Source of the DNA: Vibrio sp. 99-8-1
Lineage (GTDB): Bacteria > Pseudomonadota > Gammaproteobacteria > Enterobacterales > Vibrionaceae
Direction of reading: 5' to 3'
Length of the DNA: 49,732 nucleotides
Assembly (NCBI RefSeq): GCF_013114595.1
Contig: NZ_VTXE01000047.1
Location: 1-49,732, forward strand
Shown: piece after piece, positions 18,054-27,084 of the stretch
Layout of the letters: every line of letters starts with the position of its first letter
Numbering within the stretch: the first letter of the stretch is position 1
Made by a program: the position numbers and the translations under genes
Notes under the pieces: model-generated
Told to the model about the DNA's origin: nothing
The model's input: the letters and a program-made list of their open reading frames with translations, nothing else
The model's database searches: none

Positions 18054-18872
18054 TTAAAGTAAGTTTGAGTTGAGATAGTGAGCGACGGCATTGTCGGCGT
18101 TAGAACCAATGACGGTATTATTTGGAAGAGCGCGTTTTACTTTTTCGTGAGCGGTTTCCATGACCAAGCCTTTTCCTGCCATAGAAAGCATTTCGGCATC
18201 GTTCATACCATCACCAAAGGCGATACATTGTTGTAATGTGAAGCCTAATGTTTGTGCCACAGCATCAAGCGCAGCGCCTTTAGAGACACTTTTACCCATA
18301 ATTTCTAAGCAGTTAGGTGTAGAGAACGCCACACTAGTCACCTCTGAGAATTTCTCATTTATCTTAGTTTCATATTTAGCCAAATGGTCGTGATCAGTAT
18401 GAATAAGGAAAATTTTAGCGATACCTTGTTCAGGTGCATGGTCAATATCGAACAGCGAGTAACTAAATTTTGATTCTTTGTGGAACTCTTTCAGCAGCTT
18501 ATCTTCTTGGTTAATCAACCACTGGTCATTGTGGTAAAGGTTGATGCGTAAATCGCTATCGTGTTTCACCAAATCAAGAATAGGCTGCACCAAATCGCTT
18601 TCAATATCTTTACTGTACATAAGCTGATCGTTCACATCATGAACTCGTGCACCGTTTGAGGTAATCATATAAGCAGGTATACCCACTTGTTCGCGCATAT
18701 TTGCTACGTCGATATGGTGACGACCTGTAGCAAAAACAAAATGGTATCCTTGTTGATGCAGAGCTTTAAGTGTCTGCTTACTGACTTCACTCAACTGATG
18801 GTCTGGAGAAAGGAGTGTGCCATCAAGGTCGGATGCAACAATAGTAAAATGTGAGTGAGAATCTTTGGACAT
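18054..18872 (-). CDS. yigL: Cof-type HAD phosphatase YigL
   Basis: 272 residues with HAD motif I ASDLDGTLLSPDH (about 13-25), FATGRHHIDV, ITSNGARVHD and the C-terminal FGDGMNDAEMLSMAGKG. The motifs match E. coli YigL, a phosphatase acting on pyridoxal phosphate and sugar phosphates. It lies just downstream of pldB, the same pairing as in E. coli. Confidence 0.93.
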   Translation of the reverse strand: MSKDSHSHFTIVASDLDGTLLSPDHQLSEVSKQTLKALHQQGYHFVFATGRHHIDVANMREQVGIPAYMITSNGARVHDVNDQLMYSKDIESDLVQPILDLVKHDSDLRINLYHNDQWLINQEDKLLKEFHKESKFSYSLFDIDHAPEQGIAKIFLIHTDHDHLAKYETKINEKFSEVTSVAFSTPNCLEIMGKSVSKGAALDAVAQTLGFTLQQCIAFGDGMNDAEMLSMAGKGLVMETAHEKVKRALPNNTVIGSNADNAVAHYLNSNLL

Positions 18873-18946
18873 AATTGCCTCATATAGCGAGAGTTAATTG
18901 ACGCACACAGTGTACGTGAAAGAAATCGTAGAAAAGAGGGTAAATA

Positions 18947-19918
18947 TTACTTTCCTCTTTTAGTGTCCTCAAAAAAAGCGAACACTTGTTCCAAGGCGCT
19001 CTCTCGAATCGTGTCTGATTCAAACAAGATCTCGTGTTTGCTCCCATCTATAATTTTTAGCTCACTATCATTATTGGTTGTTTTTAAAGCCGTTATGAAT
19101 GTGTCTTGGGCGCTATTGCTGACGATTTTGTCTTGTGAACCTTGGAGTAGTAATAGTGGAATATCGATTTTTTTTGCTTCAAAAGTACACTGCTTAGCAG
19201 CAGAGAGTGCTTGCCATATCCATCGAGCACTCGGCCCCCCAAGTTTCATTTCAGGTTTGGCTTCATATAATTGTCGAAACCAATGATAACGTAGTGAACT
19301 AGAGGTTAATGGGTTTATTTCAAACGGTTTAGGGTAATAATCTCTGTTTTCTGTGAGATAAAATGGCTTGGTATAAAGAGTCACTATCACAGGGATTAGA
19401 TAAGTGACGATTGGCCTTAGGTACCATTTTATATCAACACCAAACATGGGAGCACTTAAGGCTATGCTATTAAATGAGATAGTTGAATAACGTTGTAGAT
19501 AGCGTGTCGCAACTGCTCCACCCATTGAGTGGGCGAGAATATGACGTTGTTGGTAACCACTCAGGTCAACGTTCGCTAACACGGATGCCATGTCGTCTAC
19601 GTAATCATCGAAGTAATCCACATAGCCCATTTGCGGGTTCTCAATAAGACGCTCAGAAAGTCCTTGCCCTCTATGATCAAACGAATAAACGTCGAAACCT
19701 TTCTGGTATAAATCATAAAACAGTTCTTGGTATTTCCATGCAGATTCAATCCGCCCATTTACCACTATTACTGCTTTAGTGTGGTGAGGTGCTGTTAAAG
19801 AAACCCAGTAAAGCTGCTTGTCAGCGCAGCCTTGGATATAGCCTTCGTCTCGCTGTTGCCAAAGTTTGGCAACCTGATTTTCCATTTTATTTGAATACCA
19901 TTCTTCTTGCATTAGCAT
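18947..19918 (-). CDS. pldB: Lysophospholipase L2 (alpha/beta hydrolase)
   Basis: A membrane-associated hydrolase that removes the acyl chain of lysophospholipids. The nucleophile elbow is AHSMGGA (Ser about residue 131); SFDHRGQGLSER and the C-terminal GSQDKIVSN (Asp) and GSKHEIL (His) complete the triad. The open frame begins with a TTG at 19921; ATG codons at 19918 and 19912 are both plausible. It is transcribed with yigL and is divergent from arsR. Confidence 0.92.
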   Translation of the reverse strand: MLMQEEWYSNKMENQVAKLWQQRDEGYIQGCADKQLYWVSLTAPHHTKAVIVVNGRIESAWKYQELFYDLYQKGFDVYSFDHRGQGLSERLIENPQMGYVDYFDDYVDDMASVLANVDLSGYQQRHILAHSMGGAVATRYLQRYSTISFNSIALSAPMFGVDIKWYLRPIVTYLIPVIVTLYTKPFYLTENRDYYPKPFEINPLTSSSLRYHWFRQLYEAKPEMKLGGPSARWIWQALSAAKQCTFEAKKIDIPLLLLQGSQDKIVSNSAQDTFITALKTTNNDSELKIIDGSKHEILFESDTIRESALEQVFAFFEDTKRGK

Positions 19919-20053
19919 CAATTTGATATCTGAATTTCCCGTAAGAGTAACACCGATAATGGTTTGTGAGTAGACGGTTTAACCGCGCAACCAGTTTATG
20001 AATATTTGATTACAATCCACATTGGCTCTTGCACTATCTTATCGTGTTGTTAA

Positions 20054-20079
20054 TATATACGCATATCCATATGTATGAG
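20054..20079. promoter_or_regulatory. Candidate ArsR operator
   Basis: Imperfect inverted repeat ATACGCATAT-CC-ATATGTAT immediately upstream of arsR and overlapping its possible first start. This is the expected place for autoregulation. Confidence 0.4.
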
Positions 20080-20086
20080 TTGTATT

Positions 20087-20425
20087 ATGATCCCAAGTGA
20101 GTTTTTTAAATTACTGTCGGATGAGACGAGAGTAAGGTGCATGCTACTTATTAGCCGAGAGCAAGAGCTGTGTGTATGTGAACTAACAGAGGCACTTGAA
20201 GAGAGCCAACCCAAAATATCTCGCCATCTCGCTAAGTTGAGACAGTCTGGTGTGCTCATTGATGAGCGAAAAGGTCAGTGGATCAAATACCGAGTATCAG
20301 ATGAATTGCCAGGCTGGATGAGAAAGATTATTGAGAACTTAAGCGCATCAAACTGCTTGAAGCAAACCTATCAGCAAGATATCGACCGCCTAGCTGCTAT
20401 GCAGAACAGACCGTCGGTATGTTAA
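20087..20425 (+). CDS. arsR: ArsR-family arsenic-responsive repressor
   Basis: A winged-helix metalloregulator of about 112 residues. ELCVCELTEAL carries the arsenite-sensing cysteine pair (C29, C31), and QPKISRHLAKLRQSGVL is the recognition helix. The frame opens at 20075; the start at 20087 (MIPSEFFKLLSDETR) fits the family better. It heads the operon with the GAPDH, phosphatase and arsJ genes, so arsenite should relieve repression of all four. Confidence 0.92.
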   Translation: MIPSEFFKLLSDETRVRCMLLISREQELCVCELTEALEESQPKISRHLAKLRQSGVLIDERKGQWIKYRVSDELPGWMRKIIENLSASNCLKQTYQQDIDRLAAMQNRPSVC

Positions 20426-20471
20426 TTAAATGAAATTTATACAAATAGTAACCTAATTAAAAGGAACAATT

Positions 20472-21473
20472 ATGCCTATTAAAGTTGGTATTAATGGTTT
20501 TGGTCGTATTGGACGTTTGGCAATGCGTGCAGCGTTTGACTGGCCTGAAATTGAGTTTGTCATGATAAATGATGTTGCTGGAGACACAACGACATTGGCT
20601 CATCTGCTTGAATTTGATTCTATTCAAGGACGCTGGCAGCATGAAGTGAATGTGGATGGAAGTGATATTGTTATTAATCAGCAGAAGATAAAAACAACGC
20701 AAGTGTCCGATATTGACGATGTTGACTGGTCTATCTGTGATGTGGTGATCGAAGCGACAGGTGTTCATCGTAAAAAAGCGATTCTTAATAAATATTTAGA
20801 ACAAGGTGTTAAGCGAGTGGTTGTTTCTGCACCGGTGAAAGAAGAAGGTGTGGCAAATATCGTTGTGGGTGTAAATGACCATATTTTCGATCCAAGTATT
20901 CACCGAATAGTGACGGCGGCATCTTGTACCACTAACTGTATTGCACCGGTAGTAAAAGTTATTCATGAGAAACTTGGTATTGAACAGTCATCATTTACCA
21001 CGATTCACAACCTGACTAATACACAAACTATTCTGGATGCCCCTCATAAAGATCTACGTCGTGCTCGTTCGTGCGGCACCAGTTTAATTCCTACGACTAC
21101 AGGTTCGGCGACTGCCATTGTAGAAATATTCCCAGAGCTAAAAGATAAGATCAATGGACACGCTGTTCGAGTTCCATTAGCGAATGCCTCATTGACAGAC
21201 ATTATCTTTGACGTGAAAAGAGATACTACGCATGAAGAAGTTAACGCTTTATTAAAGGAAGCGTCGGAAGGCGAGCTAAAAGGGATTTTGGGTTATGAAA
21301 CTCGACCTTTAGTTTCCATTGATTACAAAGGTGATCAGCGTTCAACCATTGTTGATGCTCAATCAACTATGGTGGTAGGAACGCGAATGGTGAAGATCTA
21401 TGCTTGGTATGACAATGAAATGGGCTATGCAACTCGTACATCTGAGTTGGTACGTAATGTAGGTTTAGCTTAA
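20472..21473 (+). CDS. ArsJ-associated glyceraldehyde-3-phosphate dehydrogenase
   Basis: A 333-residue GAPDH with NAD-binding NGFGRIGR, catalytic C152 (SCTTNC) and H179. In ars operons of this type the enzyme joins arsenate to glyceraldehyde-3-phosphate, giving 1-arseno-3-phosphoglycerate, the substrate exported by ArsJ. Its position between arsR and arsJ marks it as the arsenic-dedicated paralogue rather than glycolytic GapA. AAGGAACAAT provides a good ribosome site. That it accepts arsenate is inferred from context and from characterised homologues. Confidence 0.93.
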   Translation: MPIKVGINGFGRIGRLAMRAAFDWPEIEFVMINDVAGDTTTLAHLLEFDSIQGRWQHEVNVDGSDIVINQQKIKTTQVSDIDDVDWSICDVVIEATGVHRKKAILNKYLEQGVKRVVVSAPVKEEGVANIVVGVNDHIFDPSIHRIVTAASCTTNCIAPVVKVIHEKLGIEQSSFTTIHNLTNTQTILDAPHKDLRRARSCGTSLIPTTTGSATAIVEIFPELKDKINGHAVRVPLANASLTDIIFDVKRDTTHEEVNALLKEASEGELKGILGYETRPLVSIDYKGDQRSTIVDAQSTMVVGTRMVKIYAWYDNEMGYATRTSELVRNVGLA

Positions 21474-21484
21474 GGATGAATGAT

Positions 21485-21988
21485 ATGACACACCCAATTT
21501 GGCAGTTAAAGGTTAATAAAACCGACGATGAAGCGGCCCTTATTTTAACACCTTGCCCCGGAACCAAAGGTGTTTCGTTGCGTGACTCTTTAATGCAGTT
21601 GAAAGAGCAAGGAGCAGAAGCGATAGTAACGGCACTGACAATGGATGAAATGGTTAGTAAAGATGTACAGCAGTTAGAAGAGGTTAGTCGTTCTTTGGCG
21701 ATGAAGTGGTTTCACTTGCCTATTGAAGATGATCGCGCTCCTGAAAGCGACTTTGCTACGAAATGGAGTGCAGTCTCTCCAGAGTTACATGCCATATTGG
21801 ACAACAATGGCAAAGTTGTTATGCATTGTATGGGTGGGTCTGGTCGGACAGGGCTTCTTGCCGCTCATTTACTATTAGAAAAAGGGTGGGAAATTGACTC
21901 CATAGTCAATGAGGTTCAAACATTAAGACCCGGCGCATACACCAAGCCTGTTCAGGTTGAGTATCTTGAGACCCTAAGAGATAAATGA
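21485..21988 (+). CDS. Dual-specificity/tyrosine phosphatase-like protein of the ars operon
   Basis: 167 residues (170 if started at 21476). The P-loop HCMGGSGRTG has the CX5R signature with nucleophile C115 and R121, typical of cyclin-dependent-kinase-inhibitor-3-like phosphatases. I prefer 21485 because AAGGA then sits about eight bases upstream. It follows the GAPDH gene with almost no gap and precedes arsJ. A CX5R fold could act as a phosphatase or arsenate reductase-like enzyme; its true substrate is unknown. Confidence 0.8.
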   Translation: MTHPIWQLKVNKTDDEAALILTPCPGTKGVSLRDSLMQLKEQGAEAIVTALTMDEMVSKDVQQLEEVSRSLAMKWFHLPIEDDRAPESDFATKWSAVSPELHAILDNNGKVVMHCMGGSGRTGLLAAHLLLEKGWEIDSIVNEVQTLRPGAYTKPVQVEYLETLRDK

Positions 21989-22044
21989 GCATTTGGATCA
22001 TGATGATCTAAATGCTTTGATCGCTGTACAAACTAGGTAGAGAA

Positions 22045-23271
22045 ATGTTTTCAAATCTCGATAAAAGTATTCGTCAGTACATGATAGTGACGTTTAACTA
22101 TTGGAACTTCACCATTACAGATGGCGCGCTTCGTATGCTGGTGGTGTTATATTTCCACGATCTTGGCTATAGCACCCTTGCCATTGCTTCGCTCTTTCTG
22201 TTCTATGAGTTTTTTGGTGTTGTTACCAACCTTATTGGGGGCTGGTTAGGGGCTCGGCTCGGTTTAAACCGAACGATGAACATTGGTTTGGCAATGCAAA
22301 TTGTGGCCTTAATGATGCTTGCTGTGCCTAATGTATGGTTAACAATTCCTTGGGTAATGGCAGCGCAGGCGGTGTCGGGAATCGCTAAAGATCTTAATAA
22401 AATGAGCGCCAAGAGTGCCATAAAAACCTTGGTTCCAGATGAGCAGCAGGGCGCTTTATATAAGTGGATTGCTATTCTTACGGGATCGAAAAACGCCCTT
22501 AAAGGAATGGGATTCTTTATCGGCGGTTTATTGCTCTCTTATTTCGGCTTTCAGTATGCTGTTCTCTCAATGGCGGCAGTACTCATCGTGGTGTTTATTG
22601 CCAGCCTTATAAGTTTAGAAAAAGACCTAGGGAAAGCGAAAAGCAAACCAAAGTTTAAACAGATATTTTCCAAATCGAGCAGCATAAATATTTTGTCAGC
22701 AGCACGAATGTTTCTATTTGGCGCTAGAGACGTCTGGTTTGTTGTGGCCTTGCCTATTTATTTAGGATCAGTCTTTGGTTGGGATCATCTATGGGTCGGC
22801 GGGTTCTTGGCATCGTGGGTGATTGCTTATGGTGTTGTTCAGGGGGTGGCGCCCAAAATAACAGGCAAAGCAGAAGGAAAGGTACCTGATGGTTCAGTGG
22901 CGATGCGATGGGCAGCATTACTTACGGTGGTAACAGCAGCCATTGCGTATGGGGTACAAATCGGCTGGCAAGCAGAATTTACTATCGTTGTTGGACTACT
23001 GATATTTGGTGCTATTTTTGCTGTTAACTCATCCTTACATTCATATCTGATTGTTAGCTACGCGAAAGGTGATGGGGTTTCTTTGGATGTCGGTTTCTAC
23101 TATATGGCGAATGCTATGGGTCGATTAATTGGCACCATTTTGTCCGGGTGGGTGTTCCAGATTGCAGGGTTAGCGGCGTGTTTGTGGGTCTCTTTTGCAT
23201 TCCTACTTGTTACTACTCTTATCTCTTTGTATCTGCCTAATTCGCATTCATCTCATGAGGTAAGATCATAA
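22045..23271 (+). CDS. arsJ: Organoarsenical efflux permease ArsJ
   Basis: A 408-residue major facilitator superfamily protein with about 12 hydrophobic helices. The N-terminus (RQYMIVTFNYWNFTITDGALRM) and SGIAKDLNKMSAKSAIK are recognisable ArsJ features. ArsJ exports 1-arseno-3-phosphoglycerate, which then breaks down to arsenate outside the cell. It is the last gene of the ars operon; no arsB, acr3 or classical arsC is present in the window. Confidence 0.92.
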   Translation: MFSNLDKSIRQYMIVTFNYWNFTITDGALRMLVVLYFHDLGYSTLAIASLFLFYEFFGVVTNLIGGWLGARLGLNRTMNIGLAMQIVALMMLAVPNVWLTIPWVMAAQAVSGIAKDLNKMSAKSAIKTLVPDEQQGALYKWIAILTGSKNALKGMGFFIGGLLLSYFGFQYAVLSMAAVLIVVFIASLISLEKDLGKAKSKPKFKQIFSKSSSINILSAARMFLFGARDVWFVVALPIYLGSVFGWDHLWVGGFLASWVIAYGVVQGVAPKITGKAEGKVPDGSVAMRWAALLTVVTAAIAYGVQIGWQAEFTIVVGLLIFGAIFAVNSSLHSYLIVSYAKGDGVSLDVGFYYMANAMGRLIGTILSGWVFQIAGLAACLWVSFAFLLVTTLISLYLPNSHSSHEVRS

Positions 23272-23402
23272 CGCGTGCTTTTATTTTGGCGGAGACACAC
23301 TAATTATCACGATAAGCTGCATGACTATTTTCTTACTTGGTTCTGACCAATGATATGCATAAGTTGTTATAGTTAGGCGAGTACTATTGCTTAAGTGAAT
23401 TT

Positions 23403-24419
23403 ATGAAAGAGCGTGTTTTCTTTTTTGATCTATTACGTTGTGTTGCTGCGATAGCGGTTATAGCTATTCATGTTTTAGCGCCATACCGGCATGAGCTTGG
23501 TGTTATTTCATTTGATGAATGGTTTACCGCAATTTCTGTTAACAGTTTAAGTCGTTGGGCTGTCCCTGTATTTATTTTGATTACAGGGGCGCTTATGTTG
23601 AGTGATCGAAGAGAGTTTAATCTTCCATATTATTTAAAGCGACGCTTAGGGAAAGTACTGTTGCCTTTCTTGGTTTGGTCGCTTTTTTATGCTTATTTGT
23701 CAGGTTGGACTGCGCAAGGCTTTATAGCTCAAGAGGTAGAAGGTGCTCTACTAAATAGTGCGACCTCCGCTACCTATTACCATCTTGGTTTTTTCTATTA
23801 CTTTATTCCTCTCTATTTTGTTATCCCTTTCTTTCAAGCAGCAGTACAAAAGCAGCATGAGTCTTGGTTAGTGCTCTACGTTGGTTTATGGCTGTTCACA
23901 ACCGTGTTGTATCTGGCAAAAATTGATGGGCCTTGGAGCAATCAGATGTGGCTCTATAGTGGTTACTTACCTCTTGGTTACCTGTTGTATCAAAAGGTGC
24001 CATTAAAGAGAGCCAATGTGGTATTAATCACTTTGGCTGGGTTAGTCGCTGGGTTATTGACGATAGCGATGGTGACCTCACTAAGTTTGGACGCCGGCCA
24101 GTACACCGTAGCAAGATGGCTATCTTACAAAACGATTAATACCGTTGTGATAGCGTCAATGTTGTTTATGTTGTGCCGATATGTTGCCAACCGTCAGTTG
24201 CCGGACAAATTTAATAAAGCCGTATGTTTTATTAGCCAGCATAGTTTAGGGATTTATATACTTCATCCACTTTTCTTATGGCCAGTAAAAGCGTTTGGTT
24301 GGGATCAAGGTCATCCGGCATGGGAAATCCCTCTGTGGGTAGCGGTCAGCGGAAGTTTAGCTCTAGCGAGCAGCTGGTTATTGTCACGCTCATCAAAAAC
24401 GCGATGGCTGCTTCCATAG
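23403..24419 (+). CDS. Acyltransferase-3 family membrane protein
   Basis: 338 residues with about ten membrane helices. The N-terminal FFDLLRCVAAIAVIAIHV is the classic acyltransferase-3 (OafA/WecH/YiaH) start, with the conserved His in helix 1. Such proteins O-acetylate or succinylate cell-surface glycans. No glycan gene is nearby, so the acceptor is unknown. Confidence 0.87.
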   Translation: MKERVFFFDLLRCVAAIAVIAIHVLAPYRHELGVISFDEWFTAISVNSLSRWAVPVFILITGALMLSDRREFNLPYYLKRRLGKVLLPFLVWSLFYAYLSGWTAQGFIAQEVEGALLNSATSATYYHLGFFYYFIPLYFVIPFFQAAVQKQHESWLVLYVGLWLFTTVLYLAKIDGPWSNQMWLYSGYLPLGYLLYQKVPLKRANVVLITLAGLVAGLLTIAMVTSLSLDAGQYTVARWLSYKTINTVVIASMLFMLCRYVANRQLPDKFNKAVCFISQHSLGIYILHPLFLWPVKAFGWDQGHPAWEIPLWVAVSGSLALASSWLLSRSSKTRWLLP

Positions 24420-24541
24420 GGGCATGTGCTCTCTATGAGTAGCCGGTTTTTGTTATTTTTTGTAAAGATGTTCCCGTATTTATGAGAATTTACTTATACT
24501 TAAGTTATGGAATGGAAACTTGAGTGTAGAGGGATATTACG

Positions 24542-24907
24542 ATGTCAGATATTGAAAAAGTCGTTAAGCGCACTCGTCGGATAGAGAAACTATTGAGAGT
24601 TCAATATCATGCTGAAGGTAAAGGGCTTCATCAACTGATTACCAGTACTGAAGAGAGATTGCCTCATGATGTTATTAGTCGGTTGCGTTATATTGCGACA
24701 ATAAGAAATAAGATCGTGCATGAAGATGATTTTCGTTTAGATGATAGAAAGGCGTTTTTATCTGTGTGCGACGCCTGTGAGAAAGAGTTAACCCCACGAG
24801 CTGGTCGGTTTATTTGGTGCATTGCTGTGTCATTAATGGCACTAATTACTCTTGCTGCGTTAGGTTTTTATTACGCTCATTGGGACAAACTTTCTGCACA
24901 CTTATAA
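24542..24907 (+). CDS. DUF4145/HEPN-like protein with C-terminal membrane anchor
   Basis: 121 residues. Residues about 1-80 form a helical domain with RNKIVH at 55-60 (R-x4-H), followed by E-D-D-F; this matches the HEPN-type signature seen in DUF4145. A single hydrophobic segment lies at about 90-110, with a short tail. The gene stands alone. HEPN domains often are RNases or their inactive relatives; activity here is not shown by sequence. Confidence 0.6.
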   Translation: MSDIEKVVKRTRRIEKLLRVQYHAEGKGLHQLITSTEERLPHDVISRLRYIATIRNKIVHEDDFRLDDRKAFLSVCDACEKELTPRAGRFIWCIAVSLMALITLAALGFYYAHWDKLSAHL

Positions 24908-24909
24908 CG

Positions 24910-24934
24910 ACGCATCATCGATGCGATGATGCGT
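24910..24934. repeat. Perfect 11-bp inverted repeat
   Basis: ACGCATCATCG and its reverse complement flank a three-base loop, just after the DUF4145-like stop. There is no strong T-run on either strand, so it is a possible but weak terminator. Confidence 0.5.
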
Positions 24935-25114
24935 TAAAAACATTTTAGCCAATGCTCTCATGGTTAATTAAATGTTAACCATGTTACTTGTTCGATCTAA
25001 TTGGTTTCAGCTAGCCAGTAATTTAGCTGCTTAGATCCAACTATTGCGATTAGTTACTGGACTAACATATCTATTTTCCTACACTGGCGACCTTCGTAAC
25101 AAAGAGGAAGCACT

Positions 25115-25738
25115 ATGTGGAGCTGGCTAATCGTCGGACTGTCTGGTTTAATTCATATCTCAACGGTCAATCATGAGAATAAAAGACTGTCTTACATCTC
25201 TAAGCCTATCACGCTTCTTTTTTTATTCGCTACCCTAGTGGTATCAGGTAGTGAAAAGCCACAATTTGTTTGGGTTGCCCTCGGTTTATTACTTTCCATT
25301 TGTGCTGATTTTTTTTGGTCGCTCTCTAAAGCAAAAGTTAAAGCTGCCTTTAGCATGTTCATCATTGCTTTTCTCTGTTATAGCAAAGCGTTATGGCTGC
25401 CCTTTAACGGAGAAATTAGCTGGTGGTTACCCTCTATTTTATTTGCAGCAGCAGTAATGGTGGTATTAATGCTGCTACCTCGACTGGATAAAGTGGTGCT
25501 CCCTGTATCTGTTATGGGGCTTATTCTTGTGCAAATGGTATGGGCTTCAATCGCAGTATGGTTAGTCGATCCAACAGCAAATAATTTGTTTGCTTGCGTT
25601 TCTTGTTCAGTCTTCATTATTGCGACATTGATTAGGGCGCTCAACATCTATCGACGTTCAACCATTCGGGCAGATATACTTTCTACCGCTGGGCTTTTCC
25701 TTGGCCACGCATTTATGGTTGCTTCCGTTATCATTTAA
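25115..25738 (+). CDS. YhhN family membrane protein (lysoplasmalogenase-like)
   Basis: 207 residues, almost entirely hydrophobic, with about eight helices. Conserved YhhN elements include SKPITLLFLFATL near the N-terminus and CADFFWSL in the middle, where the family's acidic catalytic residue lies, with GLFLGHAFMV near the end. Eukaryotic and some bacterial members cleave lysoplasmalogens; the bacterial role here is unknown. Confidence 0.82.
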   Translation: MWSWLIVGLSGLIHISTVNHENKRLSYISKPITLLFLFATLVVSGSEKPQFVWVALGLLLSICADFFWSLSKAKVKAAFSMFIIAFLCYSKALWLPFNGEISWWLPSILFAAAVMVVLMLLPRLDKVVLPVSVMGLILVQMVWASIAVWLVDPTANNLFACVSCSVFIIATLIRALNIYRRSTIRADILSTAGLFLGHAFMVASVII

Positions 25739-25817
25739 GACTTGTCGACACTTTTTAGTGTGGCTTGTTACTAACTGATATCCGTTTTATATTTATTTTT
25801 AAAATAAACGCGAGTTG

Positions 25818-25851
25818 AAATATCTTATCTTTTCGTAAATAGAAGATATTT
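25818..25851. promoter_or_regulatory. 9-bp inverted repeat upstream of yecH-like gene
   Basis: AAATATCTT and AAGATATTT are separated by 16 bases, about 47 bases upstream of the next start. This could be an operator or a leader hairpin. Confidence 0.35.
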
Positions 25852-25897
25852 TGTGCTATTCGCTGTATTCTCTATGCTTTAATGCTAGGAGGTTTTA

Positions 25898-26134
25898 ATG
25901 GCACAGCAAATTCATGGGCACACTGTTCTCGATATTCTTTCTGAAAACTCCCTTACTAGAGAAGAACTAAAATCTTACCTTACTGAAAAGTATGGTAAAG
26001 ATGTGCTTTTCCATACTTGTCAAAGTGAAGGATTAGACTTTGATACCCTGTTTGATTTCTTTATCAGTAAACAGAAAGTTTCCTGCGTAGCAGGTAAGTT
26101 CTCTTCTTGTGCTGCTAACAAATGCGCACATTGA
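25898..26134 (+). CDS. YecH-family (DUF2492) small Cys/His protein
   Basis: 78 residues with IHGHTVLDIL at the start and a C-terminal cluster C-V-A-G-K-F-S-S-C-A-A-N-K-C-A-H, a likely metal site together with the central HTC. A very strong AGGAGG precedes the ATG. The family is recognised as YecH/DUF2492; the function is unknown. Confidence 0.83.
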   Translation: MAQQIHGHTVLDILSENSLTREELKSYLTEKYGKDVLFHTCQSEGLDFDTLFDFFISKQKVSCVAGKFSSCAANKCAH

Positions 26135-26204
26135 TGTTTAACAACACGGATTTATGAGTATTATTAAATTCATACCACCATTAATTGTTGAGATGTAAAT
26201 AGCG

Positions 26205-26789
26205 ATGGAATTATTGTCAGCAGCAACCATGCTGTTTTTAATTATGGATCCCTTAGGAAACCTACCAGTTATCCTTTCCATTCTTAAACATATTGACCCT
26301 AAAAGACGCCGAATTATATTGGTTCGCGAGCTCTGTATTGCTTTGGTGATATTGATGGCGTTTCTATTTGGTGGTCAGACAGTACTTAATTTCTTACATG
26401 TTCAGCCTGAAACCTTGAGTATCTCTGGTGGAGTCATTTTGTTTATTATTGCGATCAGAATGATTTTTCCTCAACCGGGTGGGGTTACAGGACTCGCCGC
26501 TGGTGAAGAGCCCTATATTGTTCCTATGGCAATCCCTATGATCGCGGGACCATCGGTCATGGCTTCTCTATTGTTACTTTCCAGCCAAGAGCCCGACCGC
26601 TTAGGTGATTGGGCGGCAGCCTTGTTGATTGCATGGGGAGCGAGTTTCGTTGTTCTTATGTTTTACAACTTTTTCCATAAGTTACTGGGGGAACGAGGCT
26701 TAAAAGCCGTTGAGCGCTTAATGGGGTTATTGTTAGTAATGATCTCTATGCAAATGTTGTTAGACGGTATTAAAGATTATATGGGATAG
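26205..26789 (+). CDS. yhgN: MarC-family inner-membrane protein YhgN
   Basis: 194 residues with about six helices. LFLIMDPLGNLPVILS, RELCIALVILMAFLFGG and GEEPYIVPMAIPMIAGPS match E. coli YhgN. MarC proteins were once tied to antibiotic resistance; their transport substrate is not established. The terminator is directly downstream. Confidence 0.9.
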   Translation: MELLSAATMLFLIMDPLGNLPVILSILKHIDPKRRRIILVRELCIALVILMAFLFGGQTVLNFLHVQPETLSISGGVILFIIAIRMIFPQPGGVTGLAAGEEPYIVPMAIPMIAGPSVMASLLLLSSQEPDRLGDWAAALLIAWGASFVVLMFYNFFHKLLGERGLKAVERLMGLLLVMISMQMLLDGIKDYMG

Positions 26790-26792
26790 ATA

Positions 26793-26820
26793 GAAGCGCA
26801 TTTATTATGCGCTTTTTTTA
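26793..26820. terminator. Terminator between yhgN and yhhL
   Basis: Stem AGCGCAT / ATGCGCT followed by a T-run on the plus strand. The genes converge here, so it may act on both. Confidence 0.75.
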
Positions 26821-27084
26821 CATCATATGTTTTCGTCTGATATCAAGCAGCGAAAAAATACCAAAAATTAATATGGACCATTTTTCCCATCCACTGATCT
26901 CAATTTTGTCGCCAAAAGCTCCGATGAAAATGAGCATTTGCACCGCATGCATCATAAATAAAAATGCCGTCATAATGTAAAGAGCGATGGCTGCTTTACC
27001 GGGAAAAGGCATAAATAAATTTAGAATTAGAACCATCCACACAAAGGCAATGGAGATCTTTGCCAACATAATTAGTATTTTCAT
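26818..27084 (-). CDS. yhhL: DUF1145 membrane protein YhhL
   Basis: 88 residues with three hydrophobic segments (about 1-24, 30-53, 66-82). The IALYIMTAFLFMMHAVQML stretch and the position behind rsmD match DUF1145 (E. coli YhhL). The start overlaps the rsmD stop by four bases, so the pair is translationally coupled. Function is unknown. Confidence 0.85.
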   Translation of the reverse strand: MKILIMLAKISIAFVWMVLILNLFMPFPGKAAIALYIMTAFLFMMHAVQMLIFIGAFGDKIEISGWEKWSILIFGIFSLLDIRRKHMM

